Source: Candidatus Nomurabacteria bacterium
Lineage (GTDB): Bacteria; Patescibacteriota; Minisyncoccia; Phycocordibacterales; SBAW01
Assembly (NCBI GenBank): GCA_943349945.1
Contig: CALQZS010000001.1
Location: forward strand, 1-51,338
DNA length: 51,338 nt
Direction of reading: 5' to 3'
A program made the translations under genes and the position numbers. Shown piece by piece: positions 1 to 7,635 of the stretch. The stretch's first letter is position 1, and each line of letters begins with the position of its first letter. The notes below the pieces were generated by a model. The model saw only the letters and a list, made by a program, of their open reading frames with translations. It made no database searches and was not told the DNA's origin.

Positions 1-2
1 CC

Positions 3-92
3 ACACCCCCCGCCGAGGAAAAGAAGAAAGGTAAGGAAAATTTTTGGTTTTGCTCCCGCGACCGCAGGGAGCGGACGAGGCGCGCAGGTTAG
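3..92 (+). CDS. Possible 3' tail of an upstream gene (partial)
   Basis: An open frame enters from the left edge without a start and stops at TAG 90-92. The 29 visible residues are Lys/Glu-rich at first (PAEEKKKGKE) and then Arg-rich. A charged tail like this is common at the end of ribosomal proteins, but no family can be recognised, and the last part lies in GC-rich repeat-like sequence, so the real stop could be different. Confidence 0.2.
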   Translation, partial: TPPAEEKKKGKENFWFCSRDRRERTRRAG

Positions 93-142
93 TCCTCGCT
101 CGGATTGTTTTGGAAAAAAGTTCGGATTTTGTTCAGGAGACA

Positions 143-275
143 CAGCCAAAAAATAGAATCACCGTTTTCGCCAAAATTCGGAGCGTCGCAAAGCGACGCG
201 ACTGGAGTTTCCGCCAGAATTCGCCAAGGGTTTTTGAAATCCAAAAGAAGCGAGCGGGACGCGAGGCGGGGGTTC
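143..275 (+). repeat. Left arm of a 133-bp perfect inverted repeat
   Basis: This stretch is the exact reverse complement of 1709-1841. Its outer end begins CAGCCA, the reverse complement of the tRNA-Gln 3' end at the other arm. The arm encodes, on the minus strand, the same residues as the C-terminus of the serine recombinase (FKNPWRILAE), so it can be read as an inverted remnant of a second recombinase 3' end or as one arm of an invertible segment. Confidence 0.9.
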
Positions 276-359
276 TCTGTTCTCCGAACAGTCAAAATAG
301 TAATTTTGTGAGCCAATCTTTAAGCGATAATTATCAATATTTAACATAAACCTTTTTCT

Positions 360-1868
360 ATGAACAAATTCTTTCTATATGCGAGAAAATCTACCGACGA
401 GCCAGATCGTCAGATTTTGAGTATTGAATCGCAAATTGACGAGTTGAAAGAATTTGCCGAGCGAGAGCAGTTGGAAATTGTTGAAACTTTTGTTGAGTCA
501 CAGACCGCTAAAGAGCCGGGCAGACCTATTTTCAACAATATGCTCTCGCTCATAGAAAAAGGAAAAGCGTCGGGAATTTTAGCTTGGCATCCCGATAGAT
601 TGGCGAGAAATAGTATTGACGGCGGAAAGATAATCTATCTGTGCGACCTTGGCAAAATTAAGGAGCTAAAATTCCCGACCTTTTGGTTCGATGCTACGCC
701 ACAAGGTAAGTTTATGTTAAATATTGCTTTTGGGCAGAGCAAATACTATGTGGATAATCTTTCAGAGAATGTGAAGCGTGGACTTCGACAGAAAGTAAGA
801 CGAGGCGAACAGTCCGGTCAAGCTCTCACTGGATATTTGAATGACAAACTAAACAAGAAAATTATTCCCGACCCAGAAAAATTTCGCCTCGTCAGAAAAA
901 TGTTCGAAGTCTACGCTACTGGAAATTATTCTCTGAAAGCTACAAGGAATTTGCTCGCCCAAAAAGGCTTGCTGTCTAAAAATGGTAAAGTTCTCACTAT
1001 TTCAAACACGCAGATGATATTGAAAAATCCTTTTTACTACGGAATGTTTTTGTTCAACAAAGAACTTTACCAAGGAAAGCACGAGCCAGCGATTTCAAAG
1101 AAACTTTTTGATAAGTGCGCGGAAGTTTCGGCGAGGAATGCTCACCCGATGAAGCGAGGAATTATCAAACATGTCTTTCGTGGAATATTTTTGTGCGGAG
1201 AATGTGGCTGTGGTATCACAAGTGAAGTGCAGAAAGGTCATACCTATTATCGTTGTACTAAAAAGAAAGGTGTTTGTGCGCAAAAATATATCCGCGAAGA
1301 ATTCCTCGCCGAACAAGTGAATGACACTATCAAAAAAGTTTCTTTGCCGTCCGAGTGGAAAGAATTCATGCTCGCTGAATTAGAAAAGGAACAAGCGAGC
1401 AGTTTCCACTCTGACGAGCTTTTCGTTCAAAATCTGAAAAATCAAATCAAAAGTGTTGAGGAGACGCTAGATAGGCTTCTTGACGCTCATTTGGACAGCA
1501 CAATTACGAGCGAGGAGTATATCGCCAAGAAGCAAAAGCTCCTCAACCAAAAAATTGATTTTTTAGAGAAATTGAAAGATTTTGAACGAAAAGGCAATCG
1601 CTGGCTCGAACTTTCTAAACAATTCATTTTAGACAGTAACCAAGCCGTAATTATCGCTTCCGAAGAAAATCTCGAAGCCAAAAGAGATTTTCTTAAAAAG
1701 ATTGGCTCGAACCCCCGCCTCGCGTCCCGCTCGCTTCTTTTGGATTTCAAAAACCCTTGGCGAATTCTGGCGGAAACTCCAGTCGCGTCGCTTTGCGACG
1801 CTCCGAATTTTGGCGAAAACGGTGATTCTATTTTTTGGCTGGGATACAGGGATTCGAACCCCGATTAA
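360..1868 (+). CDS. Large serine recombinase
   Basis: Site-specific serine integrase/invertase. The N-terminal resolvase domain has the nucleophile in YARKST (Ser11) and the arginine-rich region WHPDRLARN. It is followed by a recombinase domain, a zinc ribbon (CGECGCG near 278 and a second Cys pair, YRC...GVC, near 300) and a coiled coil (about 345-410), the usual order for integrases. The frame has no stop of its own before the tRNA: its last 10 residues (GYRDSNPD end) are translated from tRNA-Gln, and the preceding 44 or so from the right inverted repeat. The native C-terminus probably ends near WRILAE. Base composition is more AT-rich than the neighbours, as expected for a mobile gene. It is flanked by inverted repeats and lies at the 3' end of tRNA-Gln, its probable attachment site. 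Confidence 0.9.
   Translation: MNKFFLYARKSTDEPDRQILSIESQIDELKEFAEREQLEIVETFVESQTAKEPGRPIFNNMLSLIEKGKASGILAWHPDRLARNSIDGGKIIYLCDLGKIKELKFPTFWFDATPQGKFMLNIAFGQSKYYVDNLSENVKRGLRQKVRRGEQSGQALTGYLNDKLNKKIIPDPEKFRLVRKMFEVYATGNYSLKATRNLLAQKGLLSKNGKVLTISNTQMILKNPFYYGMFLFNKELYQGKHEPAISKKLFDKCAEVSARNAHPMKRGIIKHVFRGIFLCGECGCGITSEVQKGHTYYRCTKKKGVCAQKYIREEFLAEQVNDTIKKVSLPSEWKEFMLAELEKEQASSFHSDELFVQNLKNQIKSVEETLDRLLDAHLDSTITSEEYIAKKQKLLNQKIDFLEKLKDFERKGNRWLELSKQFILDSNQAVIIASEENLEAKRDFLKKIGSNPRLASRSLLLDFKNPWRILAETPVASLCDAPNFGENGDSIFWLGYRDSNPD
1709..1841 (-). repeat. Right arm of the 133-bp perfect inverted repeat
   Basis: Exact reverse complement of 143-275. The last 6 bases overlap the 3' end (A-G-CCA) of the tRNA-Gln gene on the minus strand, so the repeat boundary coincides with the tRNA end. 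The arm also encodes the C-terminal part of the serine recombinase on the plus strand. Confidence 0.9.
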
Positions 1869-1909
1869 AGGCTTCAAAGGCCTCTGTCCTACCATTAGAC
1901 GATATCCCA
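1836..1909 (-). tRNA. tRNA-Gln (anticodon TTG)
   Basis: On the minus strand the gene begins TGGGATATCG and ends TATCCCA-G-CCA with an encoded CCA, the classic U1-A72 tRNA-Gln acceptor. The anticodon stem GAGGC/GCCTT encloses the loop CTTTGAA, giving anticodon TTG. The T-arm GGGG-TTCGAAT-CCCT is intact. Both flanks carry mobile-element signatures: a recombinase inverted repeat at the 3' end and a GIY-YIG gene ending at the 5' end. Confidence 0.95.
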
Positions 1910-1910
1910 A

Positions 1911-2168
1911 TTATTTTACAGATACACTCTCAATTATAGAGAGTTTCTCACTCGCCCCTTTGTAACTTTTAAGATATTTCTCACGCTCTCGGGCTTCCGC
2001 CCTTGTAGCATAAGCTTCTTTATATAAAAGTTCAAAGGGTTTTCGAAACTTTGTTGAACGAACTTTTCCGGCATTATGGTAGGCAAGTCGGTTTGTTGGA
2101 TTTGAAGTCAACCCAACATAATATCCGCCATCTTTCAAACTCCGCAAGATATATACATACCAATGCAT
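1911..2168 (-). CDS. Small GIY-YIG endonuclease lodged beside tRNA-Gln
   Basis: An 85-residue single-domain GIY-YIG nuclease. Visible motifs are YVYIL (3-7), YYVGLTS (16-22) for the GIY/YIG strands, the catalytic-arginine helix NPTNRLAYH (23-31), and the EAREREKYLKS helix (58-68) with the metal-binding glutamate. The ATG at 2168 comes directly after a duplicated tRNA-Gln 5' fragment, whose TAGGAC could act as a weak ribosome-binding site. The TAA stop (1911-1913) touches the first bases of the intact tRNA-Gln. The gene therefore fills the space between two copies of the tRNA 5' half. Single-domain proteins of this type are mostly uncharacterised; the context suggests a homing or self-inserting nuclease, which is inference. 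Confidence 0.85.
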   Translation of the reverse strand: MHWYVYILRSLKDGGYYVGLTSNPTNRLAYHNAGKVRSTKFRKPFELLYKEAYATRAEAREREKYLKSYKGASEKLSIIESVSVK

Positions 2169-2169
2169 A

Positions 2170-2224
2170 GTCCTACCATTAGCCTGCCCGCGGACGGGCT
2201 TTGCCGGCCAGGGACGATATCCCA
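2170..2224 (-). pseudogene. Duplicated, interrupted 5' half of tRNA-Gln
   Basis: On the minus strand it reads TTGGGATATCGT, then a 31-nt palindromic insert, then CTAATGGTAGGAC, which are exactly the first 24 or so bases of the intact tRNA-Gln (acceptor strand plus D-arm). No anticodon arm or 3' half follows; the GIY-YIG start codon comes instead. It is a direct repeat of the tRNA 5' end bounding the GIY-YIG gene. Confidence 0.85.
2183..2213. repeat. 31-nt GC-rich palindromic insertion
   Basis: The sequence interrupts the D-arm of the duplicated tRNA-Gln fragment. Ends CCTG-CC and GG-CAGG pair, and an inner hairpin GCCCG/CGGGC is also possible. It resembles the small palindromic repeats found scattered in many bacterial genomes. 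No second copy is seen in this window. Confidence 0.6.
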
Positions 2225-2303
2225 ATATTTGCCGAACCGCACAATAACTCCTTGAGAATAGCAAAAAATACGGATTTTGCGAACAGGGCGTACTATTAGC
2301 CCC

Positions 2304-2552
2304 ATGTACACGGTCTATATTATTGAGTGCGCCGACAAGTCGCTCTACACCGGCATCACCACAGATCTGAGCCGACGGTTTGCCCAACACCAAGCAGGCA
2401 AAGGCGGGCACTACACACGCGCGCACAAGCCGGTGCGCATTGTCTACAGCGAAGCGCATACAAACCGCAGCCAGGCCTCTGTGCGCGAAGCCGCAATTAA
2501 AAAACTCTCGCGCGAGCAAAAGCACACACTTATTGCCAGCGCGCGCGTTTGA
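2304..2552 (+). CDS. GIY-YIG domain protein (YhbQ/UPF0213-like)
   Basis: An 82-residue single GIY-YIG domain: TVYIIEC (3-9), LYTGIT (14-19), the arginine helix DLSRRFAQHQ (21-30) and the glutamate helix SQASVREAAIKKL. It belongs to the short chromosomal branch represented by YhbQ, implicated in DNA repair or structure-specific cleavage, rather than to the homing type. The start at ATG 2304 fits a -10 box TACTAT at 2291-2296, seven bases upstream, so the transcript should be leaderless. It is divergent from the tRNA-Gln/GIY-YIG cluster and is not closely similar to the GIY-YIG protein next door. Confidence 0.85.
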   Translation: MYTVYIIECADKSLYTGITTDLSRRFAQHQAGKGGHYTRAHKPVRIVYSEAHTNRSQASVREAAIKKLSREQKHTLIASARV

Positions 2553-2667
2553 GGTAGCTGCTTCAGGCAAACTACAGATACTGGTTGTTAGTCTGTACCC
2601 ACAGTGCTTTAATGAAGAGAGGTTCTCCCCCGATTCGATTACACTATTCGCCTAACTATATCTCTCT

Positions 2668-3567
2668 ATGACTAAAATCATTCTCGCAGTAGTTGCCGTG
2701 CTTGTGCTTTTGGGAGTTGGTGCATACTTCTGGCTTCCTGCTGGGTTTATAGCCACAACCAACCCGCCACCCACAACCACGCCCGACCCAACCACCCCAC
2801 CTGCCGCCACCTCAACTCCGCATGGAGGCAAAGTGGTTATAGGCAAGTCGGTCGAAGGTCGCGATATCGAACTCTACCAATACGGCCAAGGCACTACCGA
2901 GCTTTTGTTTGTGGGCGGCATACACGGTGGCTACGAGTGGAACACGACTCTTGTGGCACACAACTTGATGGACTACCTTGCTGCAAACCCCGAGGCAATT
3001 CCAAGTAACATCAAAGTAACCGTCATTCCTACTTTAAACCCAGACGGTCTCTACAGCGTCGTGGGTACTGCTGAGCGCTTCTCTCCTACTGACGTTCCTT
3101 CATCACAAACAACGGTTATCGCCGGACGGTTTAACGCCAACAAAGTCGACCTTAACCGCAACTTCGACTGCGACTGGCAAGCATCCGCAACCTGGCAAAG
3201 CAAGACCGTAAGCGGCGGCACACAAGCCTTTTCCGAGCCCGAAAGCCAGGCAATTAAAGCGTACATAGAGTCCAACACCCCAGAGGCCGTGGTGGTGTGG
3301 TACAGCGCTGGCGGCGGCGTCTTTGCCTCCAGCTGCCACAACGGCGTCTTGGACGAAACCAAAACCATCACCAACCTCTATGCCAAGGCAGCAGGCTACA
3401 AAGCATCAAACGACTTTGACTTTTATTCCATCACAGGAGACATGGTCAACTGGCTCGCCAAAAAAGAAATCCCCGCTATTAGTGTTTTGCTCACCACACA
3501 CAGCAGCATCGAGTGGGACAAAAACCTAAGCGGCATTACCGCATTGTTTAAACACTACGCACAGTAG
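2668..3567 (+). CDS. M14-like zinc carboxypeptidase paralog, probably inactive
   Basis: Membrane-anchored (TM about 4-24) with a Pro/Thr linker (31-52) and an M14 fold from about residue 55. The first zinc motif GGIHGGYE (83-90), NPDG (124-127) and DLNRNF (161-166) are intact. Two essential positions differ from the paralog next door: the third zinc ligand His (WHS) is Tyr212 in WYSAGG, and the catalytic Glu (TVEL) is Leu274 in SVLL. The protein therefore probably lacks peptidase activity and may bind peptidoglycan peptides or regulate its partner (inference). Nine bases separate it from the second copy, so they form one operon. The -10 TATATC at 2657-2662 ends five bases before the ATG. Confidence 0.85.
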   Translation: MTKIILAVVAVLVLLGVGAYFWLPAGFIATTNPPPTTTPDPTTPPAATSTPHGGKVVIGKSVEGRDIELYQYGQGTTELLFVGGIHGGYEWNTTLVAHNLMDYLAANPEAIPSNIKVTVIPTLNPDGLYSVVGTAERFSPTDVPSSQTTVIAGRFNANKVDLNRNFDCDWQASATWQSKTVSGGTQAFSEPESQAIKAYIESNTPEAVVVWYSAGGGVFASSCHNGVLDETKTITNLYAKAAGYKASNDFDFYSITGDMVNWLAKKEIPAISVLLTTHSSIEWDKNLSGITALFKHYAQ

Positions 3568-3576
3568 CGCTACTAT

Positions 3577-4431
3577 ATGCGGCGTCTACTTGTTATTGTC
3601 TTAATTCTTATGGCGCTTGTAGGCGTGGGTGTGTGGTGGGCAACAAAAGATGCTCCAGCCCCCGCCCCTGTTGCACCCACCGCGCAAGGCCCCGAGGTTA
3701 CCACTATAGGCAAGTCTGTCGAAGGGCGTTCGATAGAAGCCTACACCTTTGGCCAAAGCGGCAAGCACTTGCTGTTTGTGGGCGGCATACACGGCGGCTA
3801 CGAATGGAATAGTGTCTTGTTGGCATACGAACTTATCGACTATCTAAAAGCAAACCCCGCTGTTGCAGAGGGCGTTACTGTTACCATTATCCCGTCCGCA
3901 AACCCAGATGGAGTGTTTAAAGTAGTAGGCAAAGAAGGTCGCTTTAGCGCTGCCGACGCTTCGACAGATGCCGACACTCTGGCGGCTGGACGCTTTAACG
4001 CAAACGAGGTAGATATCAACCGGAACTTCGCCTGCAAGTGGCAACCAACCAGCACTTGGCGTAGCAAACAAGTTAGCCCCGGCACTCAAGCCTTTTCCGA
4101 ACCAGAGGCCCGCGCCATACGAGACTTTGTCTCTAAGTCCTCGCCAAATGCTGTGGTCTTTTGGCACAGCCAAGCAAACGCCGTCTATGCGTCCGAGTGC
4201 GAGGCCGGTGTATTACCCCAGACACGCGCTGTTATGGAAACCTACGCAAGCGCAGCTGGCTACCCCGCAATACTTTCCTTCGATGCGTACCCAATTACCG
4301 GTGACGCCGAAGGCTGGCTAGCGTCTATAGGCATACCAGCCATCACCGTAGAGCTTGCCGACCACACCAGTGTGGAGTGGGAGAAAAACCTCGCCGGCAC
4401 TAAGGCACTATTTGCGCTCTATAGTAAGTAA
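3577..4431 (+). CDS. M14 family zinc carboxypeptidase, membrane anchored
   Basis: 284 residues: N-terminal TM (4-22), Ala/Pro-rich linker (26-38), then the M14 domain. Catalytic features are all present: GGIHGGYE (69-76) for zinc, NPDG (109-112), DINRNF (146-151), the third zinc ligand His197 in WHSQ, and the general base Glu259 in ITVEL. Related proteins cleave gamma-D-glutamyl or C-terminal residues of cell-wall peptides; acting outside the membrane on murein peptides is inferred from the anchor. It shares about half its residues with the preceding paralog, which lacks two of these residues. It is translated from the same operon, with start ATG 3577 nine bases after the previous stop. Confidence 0.88.
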   Translation: MRRLLVIVLILMALVGVGVWWATKDAPAPAPVAPTAQGPEVTTIGKSVEGRSIEAYTFGQSGKHLLFVGGIHGGYEWNSVLLAYELIDYLKANPAVAEGVTVTIIPSANPDGVFKVVGKEGRFSAADASTDADTLAAGRFNANEVDINRNFACKWQPTSTWRSKQVSPGTQAFSEPEARAIRDFVSKSSPNAVVFWHSQANAVYASECEAGVLPQTRAVMETYASAAGYPAILSFDAYPITGDAEGWLASIGIPAITVELADHTSVEWEKNLAGTKALFALYSK

Positions 4432-4481
4432 AAAGTATCCCTAGTAGAGACTCTGATGCACCTTGGTATATACTGGTGTGC

Positions 4482-4745
4482 ATGGACCAACAGGCAGAAA
4501 AGACAGGACTCAAGATTCTCGAAAATATTGAAGAGGAGTTAGAGCAGATTAAAGAGCGCACCCCTACCAGCCGTCATGCTTTTTTGCACGGCATCTGGCA
4601 AGGTGCTGGCGTAATTGTCGGCAGTATTGTTGCCCTGGTGGCTATTGGCTGGGGCTTGTCGCTGCTGGGCATCATACCCGGACTTAATGTGCTGACGCAG
4701 TACTTCCAAGACGCTATTCAACACTTACCTAACCGCACACCCTAG
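4482..4745 (+). CDS. Small single-pass membrane protein (DUF5665-like)
   Basis: 87 residues. A charged helix with the heptad-like run ENIEEELEQIKERTP (about 13-27) is followed by a hydrophobic segment of Gly/Val/Ile (about 42-64). The order charged coil then two closely spaced hydrophobic stretches matches DUF5665-type proteins, whose role is unknown. The -10 box TATACT at 4469-4474 is seven bases from ATG 4482, which supports this start over the GTG at 4476. The next gene begins two bases after its stop. Confidence 0.65.
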   Translation: MDQQAEKTGLKILENIEEELEQIKERTPTSRHAFLHGIWQGAGVIVGSIVALVAIGWGLSLLGIIPGLNVLTQYFQDAIQHLPNRTP

Positions 4746-4747
4746 CT

Positions 4748-5812
4748 ATGCAGCACAAACACACAGCATGGCTTGTGGGCGGGTTTGTCTTTGCATGTGC
4801 GGCAATATACGCACTTAGTTCGTCGAGCCTCTTTGCCGTCAGCTACAACGCAAACGCGCCCATAGAAGAGGCGGCCCCTACCCCTGCGGCAAAAATCCCC
4901 GTCCTAGACAAAGTGGCATACGATGCAAAGATGCTGCACTTGGCTAACAACCCAGCGCCGTCCACTACCACAGCCTCTACCACCAAGCCCACACTCTGGC
5001 CACCTAAAACAGTGTACCCAAACCCGGGCGCCATACTCCCCTTCAGTCGCATCTTGGCGTACTACGGCAATTTTTATTCCAAACAAATGGGCGCGCTTGG
5101 CGAGTACGAAACAGACGACATGCTTGCACGCCTTGAGGCCGAGGTCGCACGCTGGGAGGCGGCCGACCCGGACACCCCTGTCATACCGGCCATAGAGTAC
5201 ATTGCCGTTACTGCGCAAGAAAGCCCCGGCAAAGACGGTAAGCACCGCCTGCGCATGCCCGAGAGCCAACTCGACCACGCGCTTGCTTTGGCAAAGCGAG
5301 TCGACGGTATTGTTATTTTAGATATTCAAATCGGTTTAAGCAGTCTCGAGGCCGAGATAACCGACCTAGACAACTATCTGTCCAAACCAGAAGTGCACCT
5401 TGCACTCGACCCCGAGTTTGCTATGAAGGGCGGTGCCAAACCAGGCACGGTCATTGGCAGCCTGGACGCTGCAGACATCAACTACGCAGCCGAGCACTTG
5501 GCCAAGCTGGTACGCGAGCATAACTTGCCGCCCAAGGTGCTCATCGTGCACCGCTTTACCCACAACATGGTCAAGCGCACAGACCAGATACGCCCGCTGC
5601 CCGAGGTGCAAATTGTCATGGTGATGGACGGCTGGGGCTCGCCCGCAAAAAAGATAGGCACCTACAACCAGGTTATCTACCCCGAGCCGGTGCAATTTGC
5701 TGGTTTTAAATTATTTTACAAAAACGACATACGTCCACCAAGCACACGCCTGCTAACCCCCAAAGAGATACTCGAGCTGCAGCCAAGGCCAGTGTTCATA
5801 CAGTACCAGTAG
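4748..5812 (+). CDS. Secreted/anchored protein of unknown function, possible TIM-barrel
   Basis: 354 residues with an N-terminal signal-anchor (8-28), a Thr/Ala/Pro-rich linker (to about 85) and a globular domain. The domain has regularly spaced beta-strand-like segments, including SRILAYYGNFY, VIPAIEYIAV, DGIVILDIQIG, HLALDPEFAM, PKVLIVHRFT and IQIVMVMDGWG, each ending in small or acidic residues, as in (beta/alpha)8 glycosidase-like folds. No catalytic motif is certain; candidate acids are Asp in LDIQIG and LDPEF. It sits two bases after the DUF5665-like gene, likely in one operon with envelope proteins. I do not recognise the family. Confidence 0.7.
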   Translation: MQHKHTAWLVGGFVFACAAIYALSSSSLFAVSYNANAPIEEAAPTPAAKIPVLDKVAYDAKMLHLANNPAPSTTTASTTKPTLWPPKTVYPNPGAILPFSRILAYYGNFYSKQMGALGEYETDDMLARLEAEVARWEAADPDTPVIPAIEYIAVTAQESPGKDGKHRLRMPESQLDHALALAKRVDGIVILDIQIGLSSLEAEITDLDNYLSKPEVHLALDPEFAMKGGAKPGTVIGSLDAADINYAAEHLAKLVREHNLPPKVLIVHRFTHNMVKRTDQIRPLPEVQIVMVMDGWGSPAKKIGTYNQVIYPEPVQFAGFKLFYKNDIRPPSTRLLTPKEILELQPRPVFIQYQ

Positions 5813-5842
5813 CGCACCAAAAGTGCGTGCTACAATATGTGC

Positions 5843-6892
5843 ATGAGGGCTGAGATACTTCGACCGTATTTTTTGCTTATTTTGTTGGCACTACTGTTTG
5901 TTACTACTGCCTACATTATCCAACCGTTTTTTGGCCCGCTCGTGTTGGCCACAATAGCCGCAGTAGTATTGCAGCCGCTCTATGCATGGGTGTTGCGCTA
6001 CATCCCCGGCCGCGCCATGGCCGCACTCGCCACCGTAGTCTTAACCAGTGTGTGTATTGTGCTTCCGCTTTTCTTCCTTGGCTCACAAATATTCAACGAG
6101 GCTCGATCGCTTTCTACATCCTTTACCGGTACAAACGGCCACACCTACGTGTCGACAACCATAGACAACATCGGCTTGTTGGTAGACCGCGTCATCCCCG
6201 GCGCCGGTGGAGTGTTCGACACGCTGGGCGGCGACCTCGACCAATACGCACGCATGGCCGTGTCGTACTTGGCGACACACCTGGGCAGCGTCGCCACAAG
6301 TATCGCAGCATTTTTCCTTAGTTTGTTGATTTTCTTTATTTCGTTTTACTACATGCTCAAGGACGGTCCGCAATTTAAAAAAGCAATAATCGCGCTTAGT
6401 CCGCTAAGCGACACCGACGACGAGTTTGTCTTTACTCGGCTAGGGTCAGCCATCAATTCGATAATCAAAGGCAGCTTTACCATTGGCCTTATACAAGGCA
6501 CGCTCACCGGGTTTGGGTTTTTCTTGTTTGGTATCCCCAACTTTGTATTGTGGGGTATGGTAGCGACCTTCGCCTCATTCATCCCCGGAGTGGGCACTTC
6601 TTTGGTGCTCGTGCCTGGTATCGCCTTTCTTTTGTTTACAGGCGACACCACGGTGGCACTAGGGCTCGCGCTGTGGAGTATTTTGGCTGTAGGTCTTGTC
6701 GACAACTTCCTGGGCCCACGCCTTATGAGCCGAGGTACCGAGGTACACCCCCTACTCGTGCTTGTAGGCGTGCTCGGCGGGTTAGCGCTGTTTGGGCCGC
6801 TAGGGATATTTTTGGGACCACTAACGCTAAGCTTTTTGTTTGTGCTGCTTGGAATACTCGAGCGACCACCAAAGACACAAAAAGCAAAATAA
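5843..6892 (+). CDS. AI-2E family transporter (membrane permease)
   Basis: Polytopic membrane protein of the PerM/AI-2E family (about 349 residues, normal length). It has paired TM helices at the N-terminus (about 8-50), a soluble excursion (about 80-140), a further helix pair and a C-terminal bundle rich in Gly, with the signature PNFVLWGMVATFASFIPGVG near residue 230 and LVDNFLGPRLM near 285. Family members include autoinducer-2 exporters, Na+/H+ antiporters and uncharacterised permeases, so the substrate is unknown. The -10 TACAAT at 5831-5836 lies six bases before ATG 5843, favouring this start over ATG 5837. Confidence 0.88.
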   Translation: MRAEILRPYFLLILLALLFVTTAYIIQPFFGPLVLATIAAVVLQPLYAWVLRYIPGRAMAALATVVLTSVCIVLPLFFLGSQIFNEARSLSTSFTGTNGHTYVSTTIDNIGLLVDRVIPGAGGVFDTLGGDLDQYARMAVSYLATHLGSVATSIAAFFLSLLIFFISFYYMLKDGPQFKKAIIALSPLSDTDDEFVFTRLGSAINSIIKGSFTIGLIQGTLTGFGFFLFGIPNFVLWGMVATFASFIPGVGTSLVLVPGIAFLLFTGDTTVALGLALWSILAVGLVDNFLGPRLMSRGTEVHPLLVLVGVLGGLALFGPLGIFLGPLTLSFLFVLLGILERPPKTQKAK

Positions 6893-6893
6893 T

Positions 6894-7559
6894 ATGTTAA
6901 AAATACTAGGCACACTTGTGGGCGTTGTGTTGGTTGTAGGCGGGTTAGTATTGGCGTATCGATTTTTGTCGAGCGACGTACCACCGCCTGCGGCTGTGCC
7001 AAGTAGCGCACAGACCAACACCACCCCCGCAGCGCAGGTGCAAAACACCCCTATTACTACTCAGGTTAATACAAAACAAATTATGACCGCTACCCTACAC
7101 ACCAACAAAGGAGCCATAACTTTGGAGCTCTTGCAACAAGACGCGCCAAACACGGTTGCTAACTTTATCAAACTTGCCCAAAGCGGTTTTTATGATGGCA
7201 CCAAATTCCATCGGGTAATAAAAGACTTTATGAACCAAGGCGGAGACCCACTGACCCGCGACGACTCACAAATGGCCCGCTGGGGTACCGGCGGCCCAGG
7301 CTACACCTTTGCCGACGAAATCCATGCCAACAACCGCAACGTGCCCGGCACCATCTCTATGGCAAACGCCGGACCCAACACCAACGGTAGCCAGTTCTTC
7401 CTTAATGTCGCAGACAATGGCTTTTTGGATACCAAGCACACTGTCTTTGGTAAAGTTACCGCAGGCATGGAGGTGATGCTCGCTATAAACAACACACAGA
7501 CCGACGCAGCCGACCGCCCCACAGAGCCTGTAGTGTTGGAGCGCATTACCCTCGAGTAG
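6894..7559 (+). CDS. Peptidyl-prolyl cis-trans isomerase, cyclophilin type, membrane anchored
   Basis: 221 residues. A TM segment (4-22) and a Pro/Thr/Gln-rich linker lead to a bacterial cyclophilin domain from about residue 65. Family hallmarks are FHRVIKDFMNQGGD (the catalytic Arg in FHRV), GTGGPGYTFADE, GTISMANAGPNTNGSQFFL and HTVFGKV. It should catalyse proline isomerisation in secreted proteins on the outer face of the membrane. The ATG is one base after the stop of the AI-2E gene, so the pair is co-transcribed and probably translationally coupled. The frame extends upstream, but residues before MLKILG overlap the previous gene and are unlikely to be used. Confidence 0.93.
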   Translation: MLKILGTLVGVVLVVGGLVLAYRFLSSDVPPPAAVPSSAQTNTTPAAQVQNTPITTQVNTKQIMTATLHTNKGAITLELLQQDAPNTVANFIKLAQSGFYDGTKFHRVIKDFMNQGGDPLTRDDSQMARWGTGGPGYTFADEIHANNRNVPGTISMANAGPNTNGSQFFLNVADNGFLDTKHTVFGKVTAGMEVMLAINNTQTDAADRPTEPVVLERITLE

Positions 7560-7563
7560 TTGC

Positions 7564-7591
7564 CTGACATTCACAAAAAGTATGCTACTAT
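7564..7591 (+). promoter_or_regulatory. Putative promoter of the acidic mini-protein
   Basis: CTGACA (7564-7569) and TACTAT (7586-7591) are separated by 16 bases. The start codon follows about 45 bases later, so this unit has a leader; the leader contains the perfect palindrome TTACCATGGTAA. Confidence 0.45.
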
Positions 7592-7635
7592 GGAGGCTCG
7601 GTCGTCTTTACCATGGTAACTAAGTACACACATAT

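Noticed and set aside
44-349. 101-residue ORF across the left inverted repeat
   Set aside because: It is the antisense reading of recombinase 3' sequence in the repeat arm.
1629-1965. ORFs across tRNA-Gln such as GYRDSNPD and GIRTPIKG endings
   Set aside because: These peptides are translations of the tRNA gene; not proteins.
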